From Janibacter massiliensis (GTDB lineage Bacteria; Actinomycetota; Actinomycetes; Actinomycetales; Dermatophilaceae), in the NCBI RefSeq assembly GCF_900289115.1, contig NZ_LT985196.1:1532825-1596824 (forward strand): a stretch of 64,000 nt of DNA, in the 5' to 3' direction. The translations under genes were made by a program, and so were the position numbers. The notes under the pieces are model-generated. The model had not been told where the DNA came from and searched no databases. It saw nothing but the letters and a program-made list of their open reading frames with translations. Below are positions 28,230 to 38,263 of the stretch, in pieces (positions within the stretch are counted from its first letter, which is position 1; every line of letters begins with the position of its first letter).

Positions 28230-28660
28230 GCCAGGAGCCGCTGCAGCCGGGTCGGGGGGTGGCGAACCCCGTGTACCTCCCGCGACCGACCCTCGGGCAG
28301 CGGCTGGCCTCGCTCTTCTCCGTCGCGGTCGTCGGCGCGGTCGGGTTCACCCTCGTCCTGGGGTACACGCTGTGGCGTGGCAGCCCGGACCGGAAGGGCG
28401 AGCTCGTGTGCGATGCGGCCGCCGGGACGTGCACCGGCTGGGTCGGTGTGGACGCCGGGCGACAGCTCGAGCTCGGCGGTCAGACCCTCACCCCGCTGTC
28501 CTACGAGCGGGCGTACGGCAGGGACTTCGCCCAGGTCTTCGTCGACTACCGGTCCGTCCGGTGCCAGAAGGGCCAGCCGATGCGCGTGCGCACCGTCGAG
28601 CTGACCTGCACGACGATCGAGCCCGAGCGGCTCGAGGTCTCGATCCGCCGCGTCGCCTGA
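28226..28660 (+). CDS. Small single-pass membrane protein, unknown
   Basis: Not recognised. The 144-residue product has a Pro/Gly-rich N-terminus, one hydrophobic helix at about residues 34-55 ([18 protein letters not shown]) and an outward or cytoplasmic domain of about 85 residues with paired cysteines ([21 protein letters not shown]). The four cysteines suggest disulfides if the domain is external. ATG 28226 overlaps the miaB stop (ATGA), so translation is likely coupled. A hairpin follows. Confidence 0.7.
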   Translation: MSQEPLQPGRGVANPVYLPRPTLGQRLASLFSVAVVGAVGFTLVLGYTLWRGSPDRKGELVCDAAAGTCTGWVGVDAGRQLELGGQTLTPLSYERAYGRDFAQVFVDYRSVRCQKGQPMRVRTVELTCTTIEPERLEVSIRRVA

Positions 28661-28674
28661 CCCGGGCGTCGGTC

Positions 28675-28698
28675 AGCCCGTCCGCACGCCGACGGGCT
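28675..28698 (+). terminator. Short hairpin between the small membrane protein and def
   Basis: AGCCCGTC (28675-28682) pairs with GACGGGCT (28691-28698) around 8 nt, 15 bases past a stop codon. A def promoter probably follows directly. Confidence 0.4.
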
Positions 28699-28718
28699 CG
28701 GGTGGGAGACTTCCCCCC

Positions 28719-29390
28719 ATGACCGTCCGACCGATCGTCATCTCCGGCGACCCCGTCCTCCACCGCCGCGCCGAGCCCGTGAGCGAGGTCGACGACGGGA
28801 TCCGCAGCCTCGTCGAGGACATGTACGAGACCCAGACCGCCGCCCGCGGCGTCGGCCTGGCCGCCCCCCAGATCGGCGTCGGCCTGCGGATCTTCACGTG
28901 GGACATGCGCAACTCGGACGGCGTCCCCACCGTCGGCCACGTCATCAACCCCTTCGTCCGCTTCTCGAAGCCGCCCGCCGGTGCCCCCGACCGGCACGAG
29001 GAGTCAGAGGGCTGCCTGTCCGTCCCCGGCTACTCCTTCCCACTCCGCCGGGGAGAGCGCGCGGAGGTCACCGGGACGGACGTCGACGGCAACGAGGTCT
29101 CCTTCACCGCCACCGGCTGGTTCGCGCGGTGCATGCAGCACGAGTACGACCACCTCAACGGCTTCCTCTACGTCGACCGTCTCGACGAGCGGTGGGGTCG
29201 CAAGGCCCGCAAGGCCGTCAAGGCCGAGGGCTGGGGCGTCCCCGGGCACTCGTGGATGCCCGGCGTCGACCGCGACCCCTTCGGGCACGACGACGTCGAC
29301 CCGGACGAGGTCGACCCCGACGACGTGGACCCCGACGACGTGGCCGCCGCCGACGAGCGCCCGGACGAGACGCCGTCCGCCCGGGGGTGA
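28719..29390 (+). CDS. def: Peptide deformylase
   Basis: Removes the N-formyl group from nascent proteins. All three catalytic motifs are present: GVGLAAPQIG (44-53), EGCLS (97-101, metal-binding Cys99) and HEYDH (141-145, metal-binding histidines). At 223 residues it is longer than usual. The extra part after about residue 185 is an acidic tail built of near-repeats of DDVDPD. ATG 28719 follows 7 nt after a pyrimidine-rich stretch. The stop overlaps miaA (GTGA). Confidence 0.94.
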   Translation: MTVRPIVISGDPVLHRRAEPVSEVDDGIRSLVEDMYETQTAARGVGLAAPQIGVGLRIFTWDMRNSDGVPTVGHVINPFVRFSKPPAGAPDRHEESEGCLSVPGYSFPLRRGERAEVTGTDVDGNEVSFTATGWFARCMQHEYDHLNGFLYVDRLDERWGRKARKAVKAEGWGVPGHSWMPGVDRDPFGHDDVDPDEVDPDDVDPDDVAAADERPDETPSARG

Positions 29391-30307
29391 GCCCCGCGCC
29401 GCTCCTCGTCGTCCTCGGCCCGACGGCGACGGGCAAGAGCGACCTCGGGATCGCCGTGGCCGAGCGGCTCGGGGGAGAGGTCGTCAACGCCGACGCGATG
29501 CAGCTCTACCGGGGCATGGACGTCGGCACGGCGAAGGTCCCCGCGGATCGGCGCCGGGTGCCCCACCACCAGCTCGACGTCCTCGACGTCACGCAGGAGG
29601 CGACGCTCGCGGGCTACCAGGCCGCCGCACGGGCCGATGTCGATGCGATCCGTGCCCGGGGCGGTGTCCCCGTCCTCGTGGGCGGCTCGGGCCTGTACCT
29701 GCGCGCGGTGACCGACGACCTCGTCATCCCGCCGACCGACGCCGACGTGCGTGCGCGGCTGGAGGCGGAGGCGGCTCGCGTCGGCACCGCAGCCCTCCAC
29801 GCGCGGCTCGCCCGGCTCGACCCGGCCGCGGCGACCGCGATCCTGCCGACCAACACCCGTCGGGTGGTGCGGGCGCTCGAGGTCGTCGAGCTCACCGGTC
29901 GCCCGTACTCGGCGACGATGCCCGACCGCACCTTCCGCGGACCGACGCTCCAGCTCGGGCTCCGCCTGCCCCGCGAGGACCTCGACGCCCGCGTCGACGC
30001 GCGGGTCGAACGGATGTGGGCGACCGGCATCCTCGACGAGACCGCCCGGCTCCTCGCGGCCGGCCTGCGGGAGGGACGTACCGCGCCGCGGGCCATCGGG
30101 TACGCCCAGGCGGTGGCGCAGCTCGACGGGTCGCTCGAGCAGCGGGAGGCGATCGAGGACACCCAGCGGGCGACCCGTCGTCTCGTCCGCCGGCAGGAGT
30201 CGTGGTTCCGGCCGGACCCGCGCACGCGGTGGCTGCCCGCCGACGCCCCCGACCTCCTCGACCGAGCGCTCGCCGTGATCGACGAGTCCGGGATGATGGG
30301 GGCATGA
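29387..30307 (+). CDS. miaA: tRNA dimethylallyltransferase MiaA
   Basis: Transfers the dimethylallyl group to A37 of tRNA, the substrate for MiaB. The 306 residues have the P-loop GPTATGKS at 11-18. NADAMQLYRGMDVGTAK, the HHQLDV segment and RAIGYAQA with the QRATRRLVRRQESWF C-terminal motif are all diagnostic. GTG 29387 overlaps the def stop. ATGA overlap with dapF follows, so def-miaA-dapF are coupled. Confidence 0.96.
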   Translation: MSPAPLLVVLGPTATGKSDLGIAVAERLGGEVVNADAMQLYRGMDVGTAKVPADRRRVPHHQLDVLDVTQEATLAGYQAAARADVDAIRARGGVPVLVGGSGLYLRAVTDDLVIPPTDADVRARLEAEAARVGTAALHARLARLDPAAATAILPTNTRRVVRALEVVELTGRPYSATMPDRTFRGPTLQLGLRLPREDLDARVDARVERMWATGILDETARLLAAGLREGRTAPRAIGYAQAVAQLDGSLEQREAIEDTQRATRRLVRRQESWFRPDPRTRWLPADAPDLLDRALAVIDESGMMGA

Positions 30308-31170
30308 GCGACGGCATCCGGTTCACCAAGGGCCACGGCACCGAGAACGACTTCGTCCTGATCCTCGACCGGGACGGGACCCGGGACCTCAGCCCCAGCC
30401 AGGTCGTCGCCCTCGCCGCCCGCCGGGCGGGGATCGGCGGCGACGGGGTCATCCGGGTCGTCCCCACCCGGTTCGCCACCGACGAGCACGTGCGCGCGCT
30501 CGCCGAGCGGGCGCCGTGGTTCATGGACTATCGCAACGCCGACGGCTCGCCCGCTCAGATGTGCGGGAACGGCACCCGGGTCACCGCCGAGCTCCTCGCC
30601 CGCGAGGGCCTCGTCGACGACGAGGTCGTGCTCGCCACCCGCGCCGGTGCCCGGACCGTCGTGCGCGACCCCCGCGGCTGGCGCACGAGCATGGGCCGGT
30701 GGTCCTTCGGTGACGAGGCGACCGCCCGCGCCGACGGCTTCGACGCGCTCGTCCACCTCGACCCGGGTCAGCCGTACTCGGCGCTCTCCCTCGATCTGGG
30801 CAACCCGCACACCGTCGTCGCCCTGCCCGAGACCGTCGACCTCGACTCGGTCGACCTCACGGTGGCCCCCGAGGTGCGCCCGACTCCCCTGGAGGGCGTC
30901 AACGTCGAGATCGTCCGGCCCCTCGGGCCCGGGCACCTGTCGATGCGCGTCCATGAGCGCGGTGTCGGTGAGACGCGGTCGTGCGGGACGGGTGCCTGCG
31001 CCGCGGCCCTGGCCATGCGCTTCTGGGCGGGCGAGCCGGACGGTGCCGACCGGTGGACCGTCGACGTGCCCGGCGGCCGCCTCGAGGTCACCGTCCGCGG
31101 GGACGAGGTCGAGCTCGCCGGCCCGGCCGTCCTCGTCGCCGACGGCACCAGCCCGCTCGTCACGGGCTGA
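30304..31170 (+). CDS. dapF: Diaminopimelate epimerase
   Basis: Interconverts LL- and meso-diaminopimelate for lysine and peptidoglycan. The 288 residues carry the two catalytic cysteines, Cys87 in MCGNGTR and Cys227 in SCGTGACA. GTENDFVLI near the N-terminus and GNPHTV are also typical. ATG 30304 overlaps the miaA stop. The 3' end is 9 bases from the converging methyltransferase gene, leaving no room for a terminator between them. Confidence 0.96.
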   Translation: MSDGIRFTKGHGTENDFVLILDRDGTRDLSPSQVVALAARRAGIGGDGVIRVVPTRFATDEHVRALAERAPWFMDYRNADGSPAQMCGNGTRVTAELLAREGLVDDEVVLATRAGARTVVRDPRGWRTSMGRWSFGDEATARADGFDALVHLDPGQPYSALSLDLGNPHTVVALPETVDLDSVDLTVAPEVRPTPLEGVNVEIVRPLGPGHLSMRVHERGVGETRSCGTGACAAALAMRFWAGEPDGADRWTVDVPGGRLEVTVRGDEVELAGPAVLVADGTSPLVTG

Positions 31171-31179
31171 CCGTCCGCG

Positions 31180-31785
31180 TCACCGAGTCACGCGCAGGAC
31201 GCGGAACCCCTTCGAGGAGGCGACCCGCTCCGTCGGCAGCGCCAGCTCCTCGGTGATCCACCGCTGGAGGGAGTCGGCCCCGAGGTTCTTGCCGACGACG
31301 AGCCATGCCTGCCCCATCGGCGTCAGTCGGGGCAGCCAGCTGCGGAGCAGCTCGTGCAGCGCCGCCTTGCCGATGCGGATCGGCGGGTTCGACCAGATCT
31401 CCTCGAAGCGCAGCTCCGGGTCGACGTCACCGGGAGCGCACGCGACCACCGAGTCGAGGCCGAGCCGGGCGGCGTTGCGGTGCGTCAGGTCGACCGACCG
31501 CGCGTTGACGTCGACGGCGACGACGTGGGCGTCGGGGGAGCGAAGGGCGAGGGAGAGGGCGATCGGTCCCCAGCCGCAGCCGAGGTCGAGGATCGCGCCG
31601 GTCGGCACCGGGTCGGGTGCCTCCTCGAGGAGGATCGCCGTCGCCTTGTCCAGGCCTCCGGGCGAGAAGATCCCCGGCGCGGTCTCGACGACGACCTCGC
31701 GCCCGGCCAGCCGCACGGTGCGCTCGACGCGCTCGTCCGGCGACGCGGGGTCGGCGGTGAAGTAGTGGTCCGGCACGCCGCTCAC
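31180..31785 (-). CDS. RsmC-like class I SAM methyltransferase
   Basis: Probable rRNA guanine-N2 methyltransferase domain of 201 residues. The SAM site is LDLGCGWGP, the acidic residue follows in VAVDVN, and SNPPIRIGK is the NPPY-like catalytic motif shared by RsmC/RlmG. The N-terminal duplicated domain of E. coli RsmC is absent, as in other short actinobacterial members. Start GTG 31785; VPDHYF at 31776 is a possible later start. It is 22 bases upstream of the stop of glpK, which runs in the same direction. Confidence 0.85.
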   Translation of the reverse strand: MSGVPDHYFTADPASPDERVERTVRLAGREVVVETAPGIFSPGGLDKATAILLEEAPDPVPTGAILDLGCGWGPIALSLALRSPDAHVVAVDVNARSVDLTHRNAARLGLDSVVACAPGDVDPELRFEEIWSNPPIRIGKAALHELLRSWLPRLTPMGQAWLVVGKNLGADSLQRWITEELALPTERVASSKGFRVLRVTR

Positions 31786-31807
31786 CCTAGGGCCGGGCGA
31801 CGGCCCG

Positions 31808-33325
31808 TCAGAGCACGTCGTCGTCGACCCAGTCGAGGGTCCGGGCCACGGCCTTGCGCCAGTTGCGGAACAGCCGGTCGCGCTCCGACGTCGGCATCTG
31901 CGGGGTCCACCGCCGGTCCTCGGCCCAGTTCGCCGTGATCTGGTCGGTGCTCTCCCAGTAGCCGACCGCGAGCCCCGCGGCGTAGGCCGCCCCCAGCGCG
32001 GTCGTCTCGGCCACCTCGGGGCGGACGACGTCGACGCCGAGCATGTCGGCCTGGAACTGCATGAGCAGGTCGTTGACGACCATCCCGCCGTCGACCTTCA
32101 GCTCGGTGAGCTCCACCCCGGAGTCGGCCCGCATCGCCTCGATCACCTCGGCGGTCTGGAACGCCGTCGCCTCGAGGACGGCGCGGGCCAGGTGCCCCTT
32201 CGTCACGTATCGGGTGAGCCCCACGAGCGCACCCCGGGCGTCCGGGCGCCAGTGGGGCGCGAACAGTCCCGAGAACGCGGGCACGAAGTACGCGCCGCCG
32301 TTGTCCTCCACGGACAGCGCGTGCTCCTCGATCTCGGCCGCGGTCGAGATGAGGCCGAGGTTGTCGCGGACCCACTGCACGAGGGAGCCGGTGACCGCGA
32401 TCGAGCCCTCGAGCGCGTAGACCGCCGGGGCGTCGCCGAGCTGGTAGCACACCGTCGTCAGCAGCCCGTTCGCGCTCGGCACCGGCTCGGTGCCGGTGTT
32501 GAGGAGCATGAAGTTGCCCGTGCCGTAGGTGTTCTTCGCCTGGCCCGGCTCGAGGCAGGCCTGGCCGAACGTCGCGGCGTGCTGGTCCCCCAGGATTCCC
32601 GCGACGGGGACACCGTCGAGGATGCCCGGGCGGCACGTGCCGTACTCCTGCGAGCTCGAGGCGATCGTCGGCAGCATCGACCGGGGGATCCCGAGCTCGG
32701 CGACGATGTCCTCGTCCCACGCGAGCGTCCGCAGGTCCATCATCAGCGTCCGCGAGGCGTTGGTGACGTCCGTGACGTGGACCCCGCCGTCCGGCCCGCC
32801 CGTGAGGTTCCACACGAGCCACGAGTCGATCGTCCCCATGAGCAGGTCGCCGGCCTCGGCCCGCTCGCGGGCACCCTCGACGTTCTCGAGGATCCACGCC
32901 ACCTTCGGGCCGGCGAAGTACGTCGCCAGGGGCAGCCCGGTCGTCGCGGCCCAGCGCTGCTCGCCGCCGTTGCGGGCGAGCCGGTCGACGATGCCCTGGG
33001 TGCGGGTGTCCTGCCAGACGATGGCGTGGTGGACCGGCTCTCCCGTCCGGCGGTCCCAGACGACGACCGTCTCGCGCTGGTTGGTGAGGCCGACGGCCGC
33101 GACGGCGCTGCTCGGCAGGTTGGCCCGGGCCAGAGCGCCACCGACGACGGTCCGGGTGGTGCGCCAGATCTCCGTCGCGTCGTGCTCGACCCATCCGGCG
33201 CGGGGAAGGATCTGCGCATGCTCGAGCTGTGCACTGGCGACCGGCTTCCCCGTGGGGTCGAAGACGATCGCCCGGGTGCTCGTCGTCCCCTGGTCGATCG
33301 CGAGGACGTGCTGGGCCGGCGTCAT
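31808..33325 (-). CDS. glpK: Glycerol kinase
   Basis: Phosphorylates glycerol to sn-glycerol 3-phosphate. The 505 residues show the FGGY-kinase phosphate motif DQGTTSTR (11-18), the substrate segment near GWVEHDA, GDQHAA, and the C-terminal [16 protein letters not shown] and [11 protein letters not shown] motifs. ATG 33325 has GAGAGGAG upstream inside the GH1 gene and overlaps that gene's stop (ATGA). The product would feed GlpD, encoded divergently. No glycerol facilitator gene is in the window. Confidence 0.97.
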   Translation of the reverse strand: MTPAQHVLAIDQGTTSTRAIVFDPTGKPVASAQLEHAQILPRAGWVEHDATEIWRTTRTVVGGALARANLPSSAVAAVGLTNQRETVVVWDRRTGEPVHHAIVWQDTRTQGIVDRLARNGGEQRWAATTGLPLATYFAGPKVAWILENVEGARERAEAGDLLMGTIDSWLVWNLTGGPDGGVHVTDVTNASRTLMMDLRTLAWDEDIVAELGIPRSMLPTIASSSQEYGTCRPGILDGVPVAGILGDQHAATFGQACLEPGQAKNTYGTGNFMLLNTGTEPVPSANGLLTTVCYQLGDAPAVYALEGSIAVTGSLVQWVRDNLGLISTAAEIEEHALSVEDNGGAYFVPAFSGLFAPHWRPDARGALVGLTRYVTKGHLARAVLEATAFQTAEVIEAMRADSGVELTELKVDGGMVVNDLLMQFQADMLGVDVVRPEVAETTALGAAYAAGLAVGYWESTDQITANWAEDRRWTPQMPTSERDRLFRNWRKAVARTLDWVDDDVL

Positions 33326-34653
33326 CGGCGGGCTCCTCTCTGCAGGCGGCCGAGGGTGGTCTCCCACGGCGCGGCGAACACCCCGAACGCCGGGGGGCAG
33401 ACGGGTTGGTGGTCATGGGGCACCCCGCGCCCGGCGATGATCCGGCGGTAGGCCTCGACCCCGTCGGTCGGCACGCGGGTCAGGTCGCCGTCGCGGACCT
33501 CGACCCGCCACAGCGCGAACCGCGGGCGGTACGAGCCCCACTCGTAGTTGTCGGTGAGCGACCAGTGGTTGTACCCGATGACCGGGATCCCCTCGGCGAT
33601 CGCCAGCTGAATCTGACGGACGTGGTCCGCCAGGTGCTGCCCGCGGGTGATGCCGTCCGCGCGCGGACGCCCGTCGTCGGTCGGCATCCCGTGCTCGACG
33701 ATCCAGATGGGCAGACCGGGGAACTTCTTGGCGTAGATGCGCAGCATGTAGCGCAGGGACTCCGGCTGCGGCGTGATCGACCGGTAGTGCCCGATCGTGT
33801 CGCGCCAGACGGTGAGGTCGTCCAGGCTCAAGCCGTAGTAGTAGTCGATGCCGACGAAGTCCAGGGTGTCCCGGCACCGGTCGACGAACCACGAGTCGGT
33901 CAGGTGGTGCAGCGGTGCGGGCACGCAGGCGAGGTTGCTCGACACCATGCACCCGGGATCGACCTCGTGGGCGATCGCGTACGCGCGCTGGTGGCACTCG
34001 AGCAGACGGGCCTGCATCGTCCGGCGCTGCGCGCGGCTCAGCCGCCGGTTGCGTCGCTCCCCGTCGAGGTAGAAGGAGGGTTCGTTGATCGTGATCCACG
34101 TGACCCCGCGCCCGGCGTACCGCTGCAGCACCCGCTCGGCGTGCGCCAGCCAGGCATCGACGATCCCGTTCCAGTCCCAGCCCCCGCGCCCGAGCACCCA
34201 CCCCGGGTAGACCCGGTGGTCGATCGTGATCATCGCCCGCAACCCGTGGCGGTCGAGCTCGTCCATGACCGCGTCGTAGAACGCCCAGCCCTCCTCGGAG
34301 AGGACACCGGGCGCCGGTTCGGTGCGGGCCCACTCGAGCGAGAACCGGAAGGTGTCGACGCCCAGGGAGGCGGCGAGCGCGATGTCCTGCGCGTACCGTC
34401 CCGCGAAGTCCGGCCCCGTCCCGAACGGCTCCCGGATCATCGGCGCGCGGCTGCTCTCGTGGCGGGTCCAGTTGCTGTCGGGGGAGCGTCCCTCCGCCTG
34501 GTACCCCGACAGCGCCACGCCCCAGCGGAAGTCCTCGGGCAGGGGAGGGGCCGGAGCGGCCGGCGGCACCCGCCGCCGGGCCGCCTCCGTCACCCCGGCG
34601 GCGCCGAGCAGACCTGCGGCGACCGCGACGAGGGGCAGGGCGTCCTTGACCAT
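33322..34653 (-). CDS. Glycoside hydrolase family 1 enzyme with N-terminal signal/anchor
   Basis: Retaining beta-glycosidase fold, 443 residues from ATG 34653 (GAGGA 8 nt upstream; ATG 34662 is possible). Catalytic acid/base Glu191 sits in ITINEPS and the nucleophile Glu320 in IVEHG, which replaces the common ITENG. Residues 6-24 are hydrophobic and look like a signal peptide or membrane anchor, so the enzyme is likely outside or membrane-tethered. The stop overlaps glpK, so both proteins are made from one coupled message. The substrate is unknown; the context suggests a glycerol-containing glycoside. Confidence 0.85.
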   Translation of the reverse strand: MVKDALPLVAVAAGLLGAAGVTEAARRRVPPAAPAPPLPEDFRWGVALSGYQAEGRSPDSNWTRHESSRAPMIREPFGTGPDFAGRYAQDIALAASLGVDTFRFSLEWARTEPAPGVLSEEGWAFYDAVMDELDRHGLRAMITIDHRVYPGWVLGRGGWDWNGIVDAWLAHAERVLQRYAGRGVTWITINEPSFYLDGERRNRRLSRAQRRTMQARLLECHQRAYAIAHEVDPGCMVSSNLACVPAPLHHLTDSWFVDRCRDTLDFVGIDYYYGLSLDDLTVWRDTIGHYRSITPQPESLRYMLRIYAKKFPGLPIWIVEHGMPTDDGRPRADGITRGQHLADHVRQIQLAIAEGIPVIGYNHWSLTDNYEWGSYRPRFALWRVEVRDGDLTRVPTDGVEAYRRIIAGRGVPHDHQPVCPPAFGVFAAPWETTLGRLQRGARR

Positions 34654-34690
34654 GCGGGGCATCCTCGCAGCCCCGGCACCCCCATGGGTG

Positions 34691-34701
34691 GGTGGACCAC
34701 C
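34691..34701. promoter_or_regulatory. Palindrome in the glpD/GH1-glpK divergent region
   Basis: GGTGGACCACC is a perfect 11-bp palindrome between the divergent GH1-glpK and glpD genes, which resembles short GntR-type operators. It may coordinate the two units. Evidence is limited to symmetry and position. Confidence 0.25.
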
Positions 34702-34780
34702 TACCGTTGGCACGTCCGCCTCCCGCGACGCCCCGGACCGACCCGGCGGCCGCTCCGGGACCGACCCCCGGGAGCCGATC

Positions 34781-36499
34781 GTGCCGCGCGCCACCGCCCT
34801 CGACCCCACCTACCGCGCCGCTGCGTGGCGGGAGCTGACCACGGCCGACCCGCTCGACGTCCTCGTCGTCGGCGGAGGCGTCACGGGCGCCGGCGTCGCG
34901 CTCGACGCCGTGACGCGCGGCCTGCGGGTCGGGCTCGTCGAGCAGCGCGACCTGGCCTCGGGCACCTCGTCCCGGTCGAGCAAGCTCTTCCACGGCGGGG
35001 TCCGCTACCTCGAGCAGATGAACTTCGGGCTCGTCCGCGAGGCGCTGCGCGAGCGGGAGCTCATGCTCACCCGGCTGGCGCCGCACCTCGTCCGCGCAGT
35101 GTCCTTCCTGTACCCGCTCGAGCGCGGGTGGGAGCGGCCGTACGTCACGGCGGGCCTCACGCTCTACGACCAGATGGGCGGGGAGCGGTCCGTCCCCGGC
35201 CACCGACAGCTGAGCCGCGCGCGCGTCAAGCAGGTCGCGCCGGGGCTGCGTGACGGCGCGCACCAAGGCGGCCTGCTGTACCACGACGCGCAGGCCGACG
35301 ACGCCCGGCACACCCTGACCGTGGCCCGGACTGCCGCGACCTACGGCGCATCGATCCTCACCTCCGCCCAGGTCGTCGGCCTGCTCGAGGACGGCGAGCG
35401 GGTCGTCGGCGCCACGGTGCTCGACGTCGAGACGGGGGAGGAGCACCAGGTCCGGGCCTGCTGCGTCATCGTCTGCGCCGGGGTGTGGACGGACGCGGTG
35501 CAGTCCCTCGTCGGCGGTGACCTCCCGTTCCGGGTGCGGGCCTCGAAGGGGGTCCACGTCGTCGTGCCGCGCGACCGCATCGACTCCTCGACCGGCCTCA
35601 TCCTGCGCACCGAGTCCTCGGTCCTCTTCTGCATCCCGTGGGGCTCCCACTGGCTCATCGGGACGACGGACACCGACTGGTCGCACGACCTCGCGCACCC
35701 CTCGGCGACGCGCGCCGACGTCGACTACCTGCTCGCCGAGATCAACGAGGTGCTCGCCCGCCCGCTCGTGCCGGAGGACGTCGAGGGGGTCTTCGCCGGT
35801 CTCCGACCGTTGCTCGCCGAGGGCGACGACGAGGGCAGCACGGCGTCGTTGAGCCGCGAGCACGCCGTGGCCCGGACCCGACCCGGGCTCGTCTGCGTCG
35901 CCGGCGGAAAGTACACGACCTACCGGGTCATGGCCAAGGACGCGGTCGAGGCGGCGTCGGAGGACCTCGACGACACCCTTCGGGAGTGCATCACCGACGA
36001 GGTGCCCCTCATCGGTGCCGATGGCTACCGCGTCCTGGTCAACCAGGCCGAGCGGATCGCGCGCGACCACGGGCTCCCCGTGTGGCGCGTCCAGCACCTT
36101 CTCGATCGGTTCGGGGGGCTGGTCGACACCCTCCTCGACCTGGGCGCGGCCGACCCGACGCTCCTGGCGCCCGTGCCCGGCGCCCAGGAGTACCTGCAGG
36201 TCGAGATCGTCCACGCCGTGACCCACGAGGGTGCCCTGCACCTGGAGGACGTCCTGTGCCGTCGGACCCGGATCTCCATCGAGGAGCGCGACCGCGGGGT
36301 CGCCGCGGCCCCGGCCGTCGCCGAACTCATGGCGCCCCACCTCGGGTGGGACGAGGAGGCGCGTGACCGGGAGGTCGCCGCCTACCTCGCCCGGGTGGAG
36401 GCCGAGCGGCTCAGCCAGGTGATGCCGGACGACGCCTCGTCGGACGCCGCCCGGCTCGCCGCGCCGGAGGTGCGGGAGGTGCGCCCCCTCAGCCGGTGA
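34781..36499 (+). CDS. glpD: Glycerol-3-phosphate dehydrogenase (aerobic)
   Basis: FAD-dependent membrane-associated dehydrogenase oxidising glycerol 3-phosphate to dihydroxyacetone phosphate and passing electrons to quinone. The 572 residues have the dinucleotide motif GGGVTGAG at 31-38, then SSRSSKLFHGGVRYLE, KGVHVVVPRD, IGTTDTDW and GGKYTTYRVMAKD, all diagnostic. GTG 34781 has GGGAGC upstream. The 3' end overlaps the converging TPP-enzyme gene by 11 bases. Confidence 0.96.
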   Translation: MPRATALDPTYRAAAWRELTTADPLDVLVVGGGVTGAGVALDAVTRGLRVGLVEQRDLASGTSSRSSKLFHGGVRYLEQMNFGLVREALRERELMLTRLAPHLVRAVSFLYPLERGWERPYVTAGLTLYDQMGGERSVPGHRQLSRARVKQVAPGLRDGAHQGGLLYHDAQADDARHTLTVARTAATYGASILTSAQVVGLLEDGERVVGATVLDVETGEEHQVRACCVIVCAGVWTDAVQSLVGGDLPFRVRASKGVHVVVPRDRIDSSTGLILRTESSVLFCIPWGSHWLIGTTDTDWSHDLAHPSATRADVDYLLAEINEVLARPLVPEDVEGVFAGLRPLLAEGDDEGSTASLSREHAVARTRPGLVCVAGGKYTTYRVMAKDAVEAASEDLDDTLRECITDEVPLIGADGYRVLVNQAERIARDHGLPVWRVQHLLDRFGGLVDTLLDLGAADPTLLAPVPGAQEYLQVEIVHAVTHEGALHLEDVLCRRTRISIEERDRGVAAAPAVAELMAPHLGWDEEARDREVAAYLARVEAERLSQVMPDDASSDAARLAAPEVREVRPLSR

Positions 36500-38228
36500 T
36501 CTTCCGCGACACCGCGCGGCCGGCGATCCGCAGCTTGTCGCGGGTCGGGAAGCGCTTGAAGTTCGTCTTGATGATTCCTTGGGTGAACGTCGAGCTGCGC
36601 GAGTAGTCGATGTGCACGTCGACGACGACGGGGCGGCCTTCGGCAGCGAGCGTGTGCGCCCGGTCGACCGAGGCGGCCAGGTCGTCGGCCCCGGTGATCC
36701 GGATGAGCTCCGAACCCGTCGCGGCGGCGAGGTGCTCGATCGCCATCGTCGGCATGACCGTGCACGTCTTGCGGTTGTAGGGCAGTGCCTGGGCCTGGGC
36801 GATCTGCGCGAGCTCGCCGTCGTCGAAGACGTAGACGACGAGGCCCAGGCCGAGGGCGCTCGCCGTCACCAGCTCGGACCCGGTCATCCGGAAGCAGCCG
36901 TCGCCGACGAAGGTGACGACCTCTCGGCCGGGGTGGGCGAGCGCGGCGGCGATGCCCGCCGGGACGGCGTACCCCATGGCGTTGAAGTCCGTCGGGGAGA
37001 TGAAGTCGCGGGTCCCGCGCAGCGGCCACAGCTCGGCGGCCAGGAAGGTGTGGTTGCCGTCGTCCACGGTGGTGAGGCAGTCGTCGCCCACCCGGGCGTC
37101 GACGGCGTCGAACAGGGCTGCGGGGTTGACGCGATCCCCGCTGTCGTGGGTGAGGAAGTCGGCGCGGTACGACGCCTTCCGCTTCGCGATCTCCGCCGCC
37201 AGCGTCTGGGCCCGCTCGCCCGCGCGTCCGGCGCGGCCGGACACCCGCTCCAGCAGCGCCGGCACGATCGCCGCCGCGTCGCCGACGAGGCCGATGCGGG
37301 CGGGGTAGTTCCGGTCGATGACGGCCGGGTCGATGTCGACGTGGACGAGGTTCCTCGGCGGGTCGATGCCGAACGAGCCCGTGGCGATCTCGCCGAACCG
37401 GGCACCCACGGCGAGCATGGCGTCGTGCCCCTCGGCGGCCTCGCGCGCCGACGGCACCGCGGCGGGTCCGAAGCAGAACCCGGCGTGCAGCGGGTGGTCG
37501 TGGGGGAACGTGGCAACACCCTGGAGGGTCGTCACGACCGGCGCGCCGAGCGCCTCGGCGAGCCGCACGAGGTCCTCGCGGGCCCGGCGGGCGCCCCACC
37601 CGACGTAGAGGACCGGCTTCTCCGCAGACAGGAGGATCTCGGCGGCCTTGTCGAGCTGGACCGCGGGGGGCAGCGGCGCGGCCGGGGCGGGGACGAAGGG
37701 CTCGGGGTCCGGGGCGTCCTCGGCCTGCATCTGGAGGTTGACCGGCAGCTCGACGAGCACGGGGCCGGGGGTGCCCGTGGTGGCGATCCGGTAGGCCTCG
37801 TGGATCATCCCGGGAACGTCGGCGACCCGCTCGGCGCGGAACGCGGCCTTCGTCAGGCCCTTGGCGAGCTCGAGCTGGTCCATCTGGTGCAGCTGGTAGC
37901 CGAACTCCCCGTCCGAGCGGACCCCGCCGGTGATGACGAGCATCGGGATCCCGTCGAGCATGGCCTCGCCGATGCCGCTCGCAGCGTGGGTGAACCCGGC
38001 CGCGGGGACGAGCGCGAGACAGCCGACACCCGACCCGACACGGCTCATCGCGTCGGCCATGAAGCCGCCGTTGAACTCGCTCGTCACGAGGACCGGGGTG
38101 ATCTTCTCGCTGCGGTCGAGCTCGTCGTAGAGCTCCGTGTTGTGCACCCCGGGGATGCCGAAGGTGTGGGTGACACCGACCTCCTCGAGGGCGCGGACGG
38201 CGAGGCTGGCTGCGGTCGTGCGGGGCAT
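36489..38228 (-). CDS. Thiamine pyrophosphate-dependent enzyme, acetolactate synthase superfamily
   Basis: Soluble three-domain TPP enzyme, 579 residues. The N-terminal domain has the activating Glu51 (TSEFNGGFMADAM). The TPP/metal motif GDG is at 442-444, ending in FDDGELAQ at 468-475. At the position where Asn normally binds the metal there is Asp469; Asp could still ligate Mg, but the change is unusual. It is not clearly IlvB or any named decarboxylase, so the substrate (a 2-oxo acid or acyl-CoA) is open. It follows the FAD dehydrogenase by 35 bases and is probably cotranscribed. Confidence 0.83.
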   Translation of the reverse strand: MPRTTAASLAVRALEEVGVTHTFGIPGVHNTELYDELDRSEKITPVLVTSEFNGGFMADAMSRVGSGVGCLALVPAAGFTHAASGIGEAMLDGIPMLVITGGVRSDGEFGYQLHQMDQLELAKGLTKAAFRAERVADVPGMIHEAYRIATTGTPGPVLVELPVNLQMQAEDAPDPEPFVPAPAAPLPPAVQLDKAAEILLSAEKPVLYVGWGARRAREDLVRLAEALGAPVVTTLQGVATFPHDHPLHAGFCFGPAAVPSAREAAEGHDAMLAVGARFGEIATGSFGIDPPRNLVHVDIDPAVIDRNYPARIGLVGDAAAIVPALLERVSGRAGRAGERAQTLAAEIAKRKASYRADFLTHDSGDRVNPAALFDAVDARVGDDCLTTVDDGNHTFLAAELWPLRGTRDFISPTDFNAMGYAVPAGIAAALAHPGREVVTFVGDGCFRMTGSELVTASALGLGLVVYVFDDGELAQIAQAQALPYNRKTCTVMPTMAIEHLAAATGSELIRITGADDLAASVDRAHTLAAEGRPVVVDVHIDYSRSSTFTQGIIKTNFKRFPTRDKLRIAGRAVSRKITG

Positions 38229-38263
38229 GGCGATCCTGTCCTGGGACGGTGGTCGGTCGAGGG

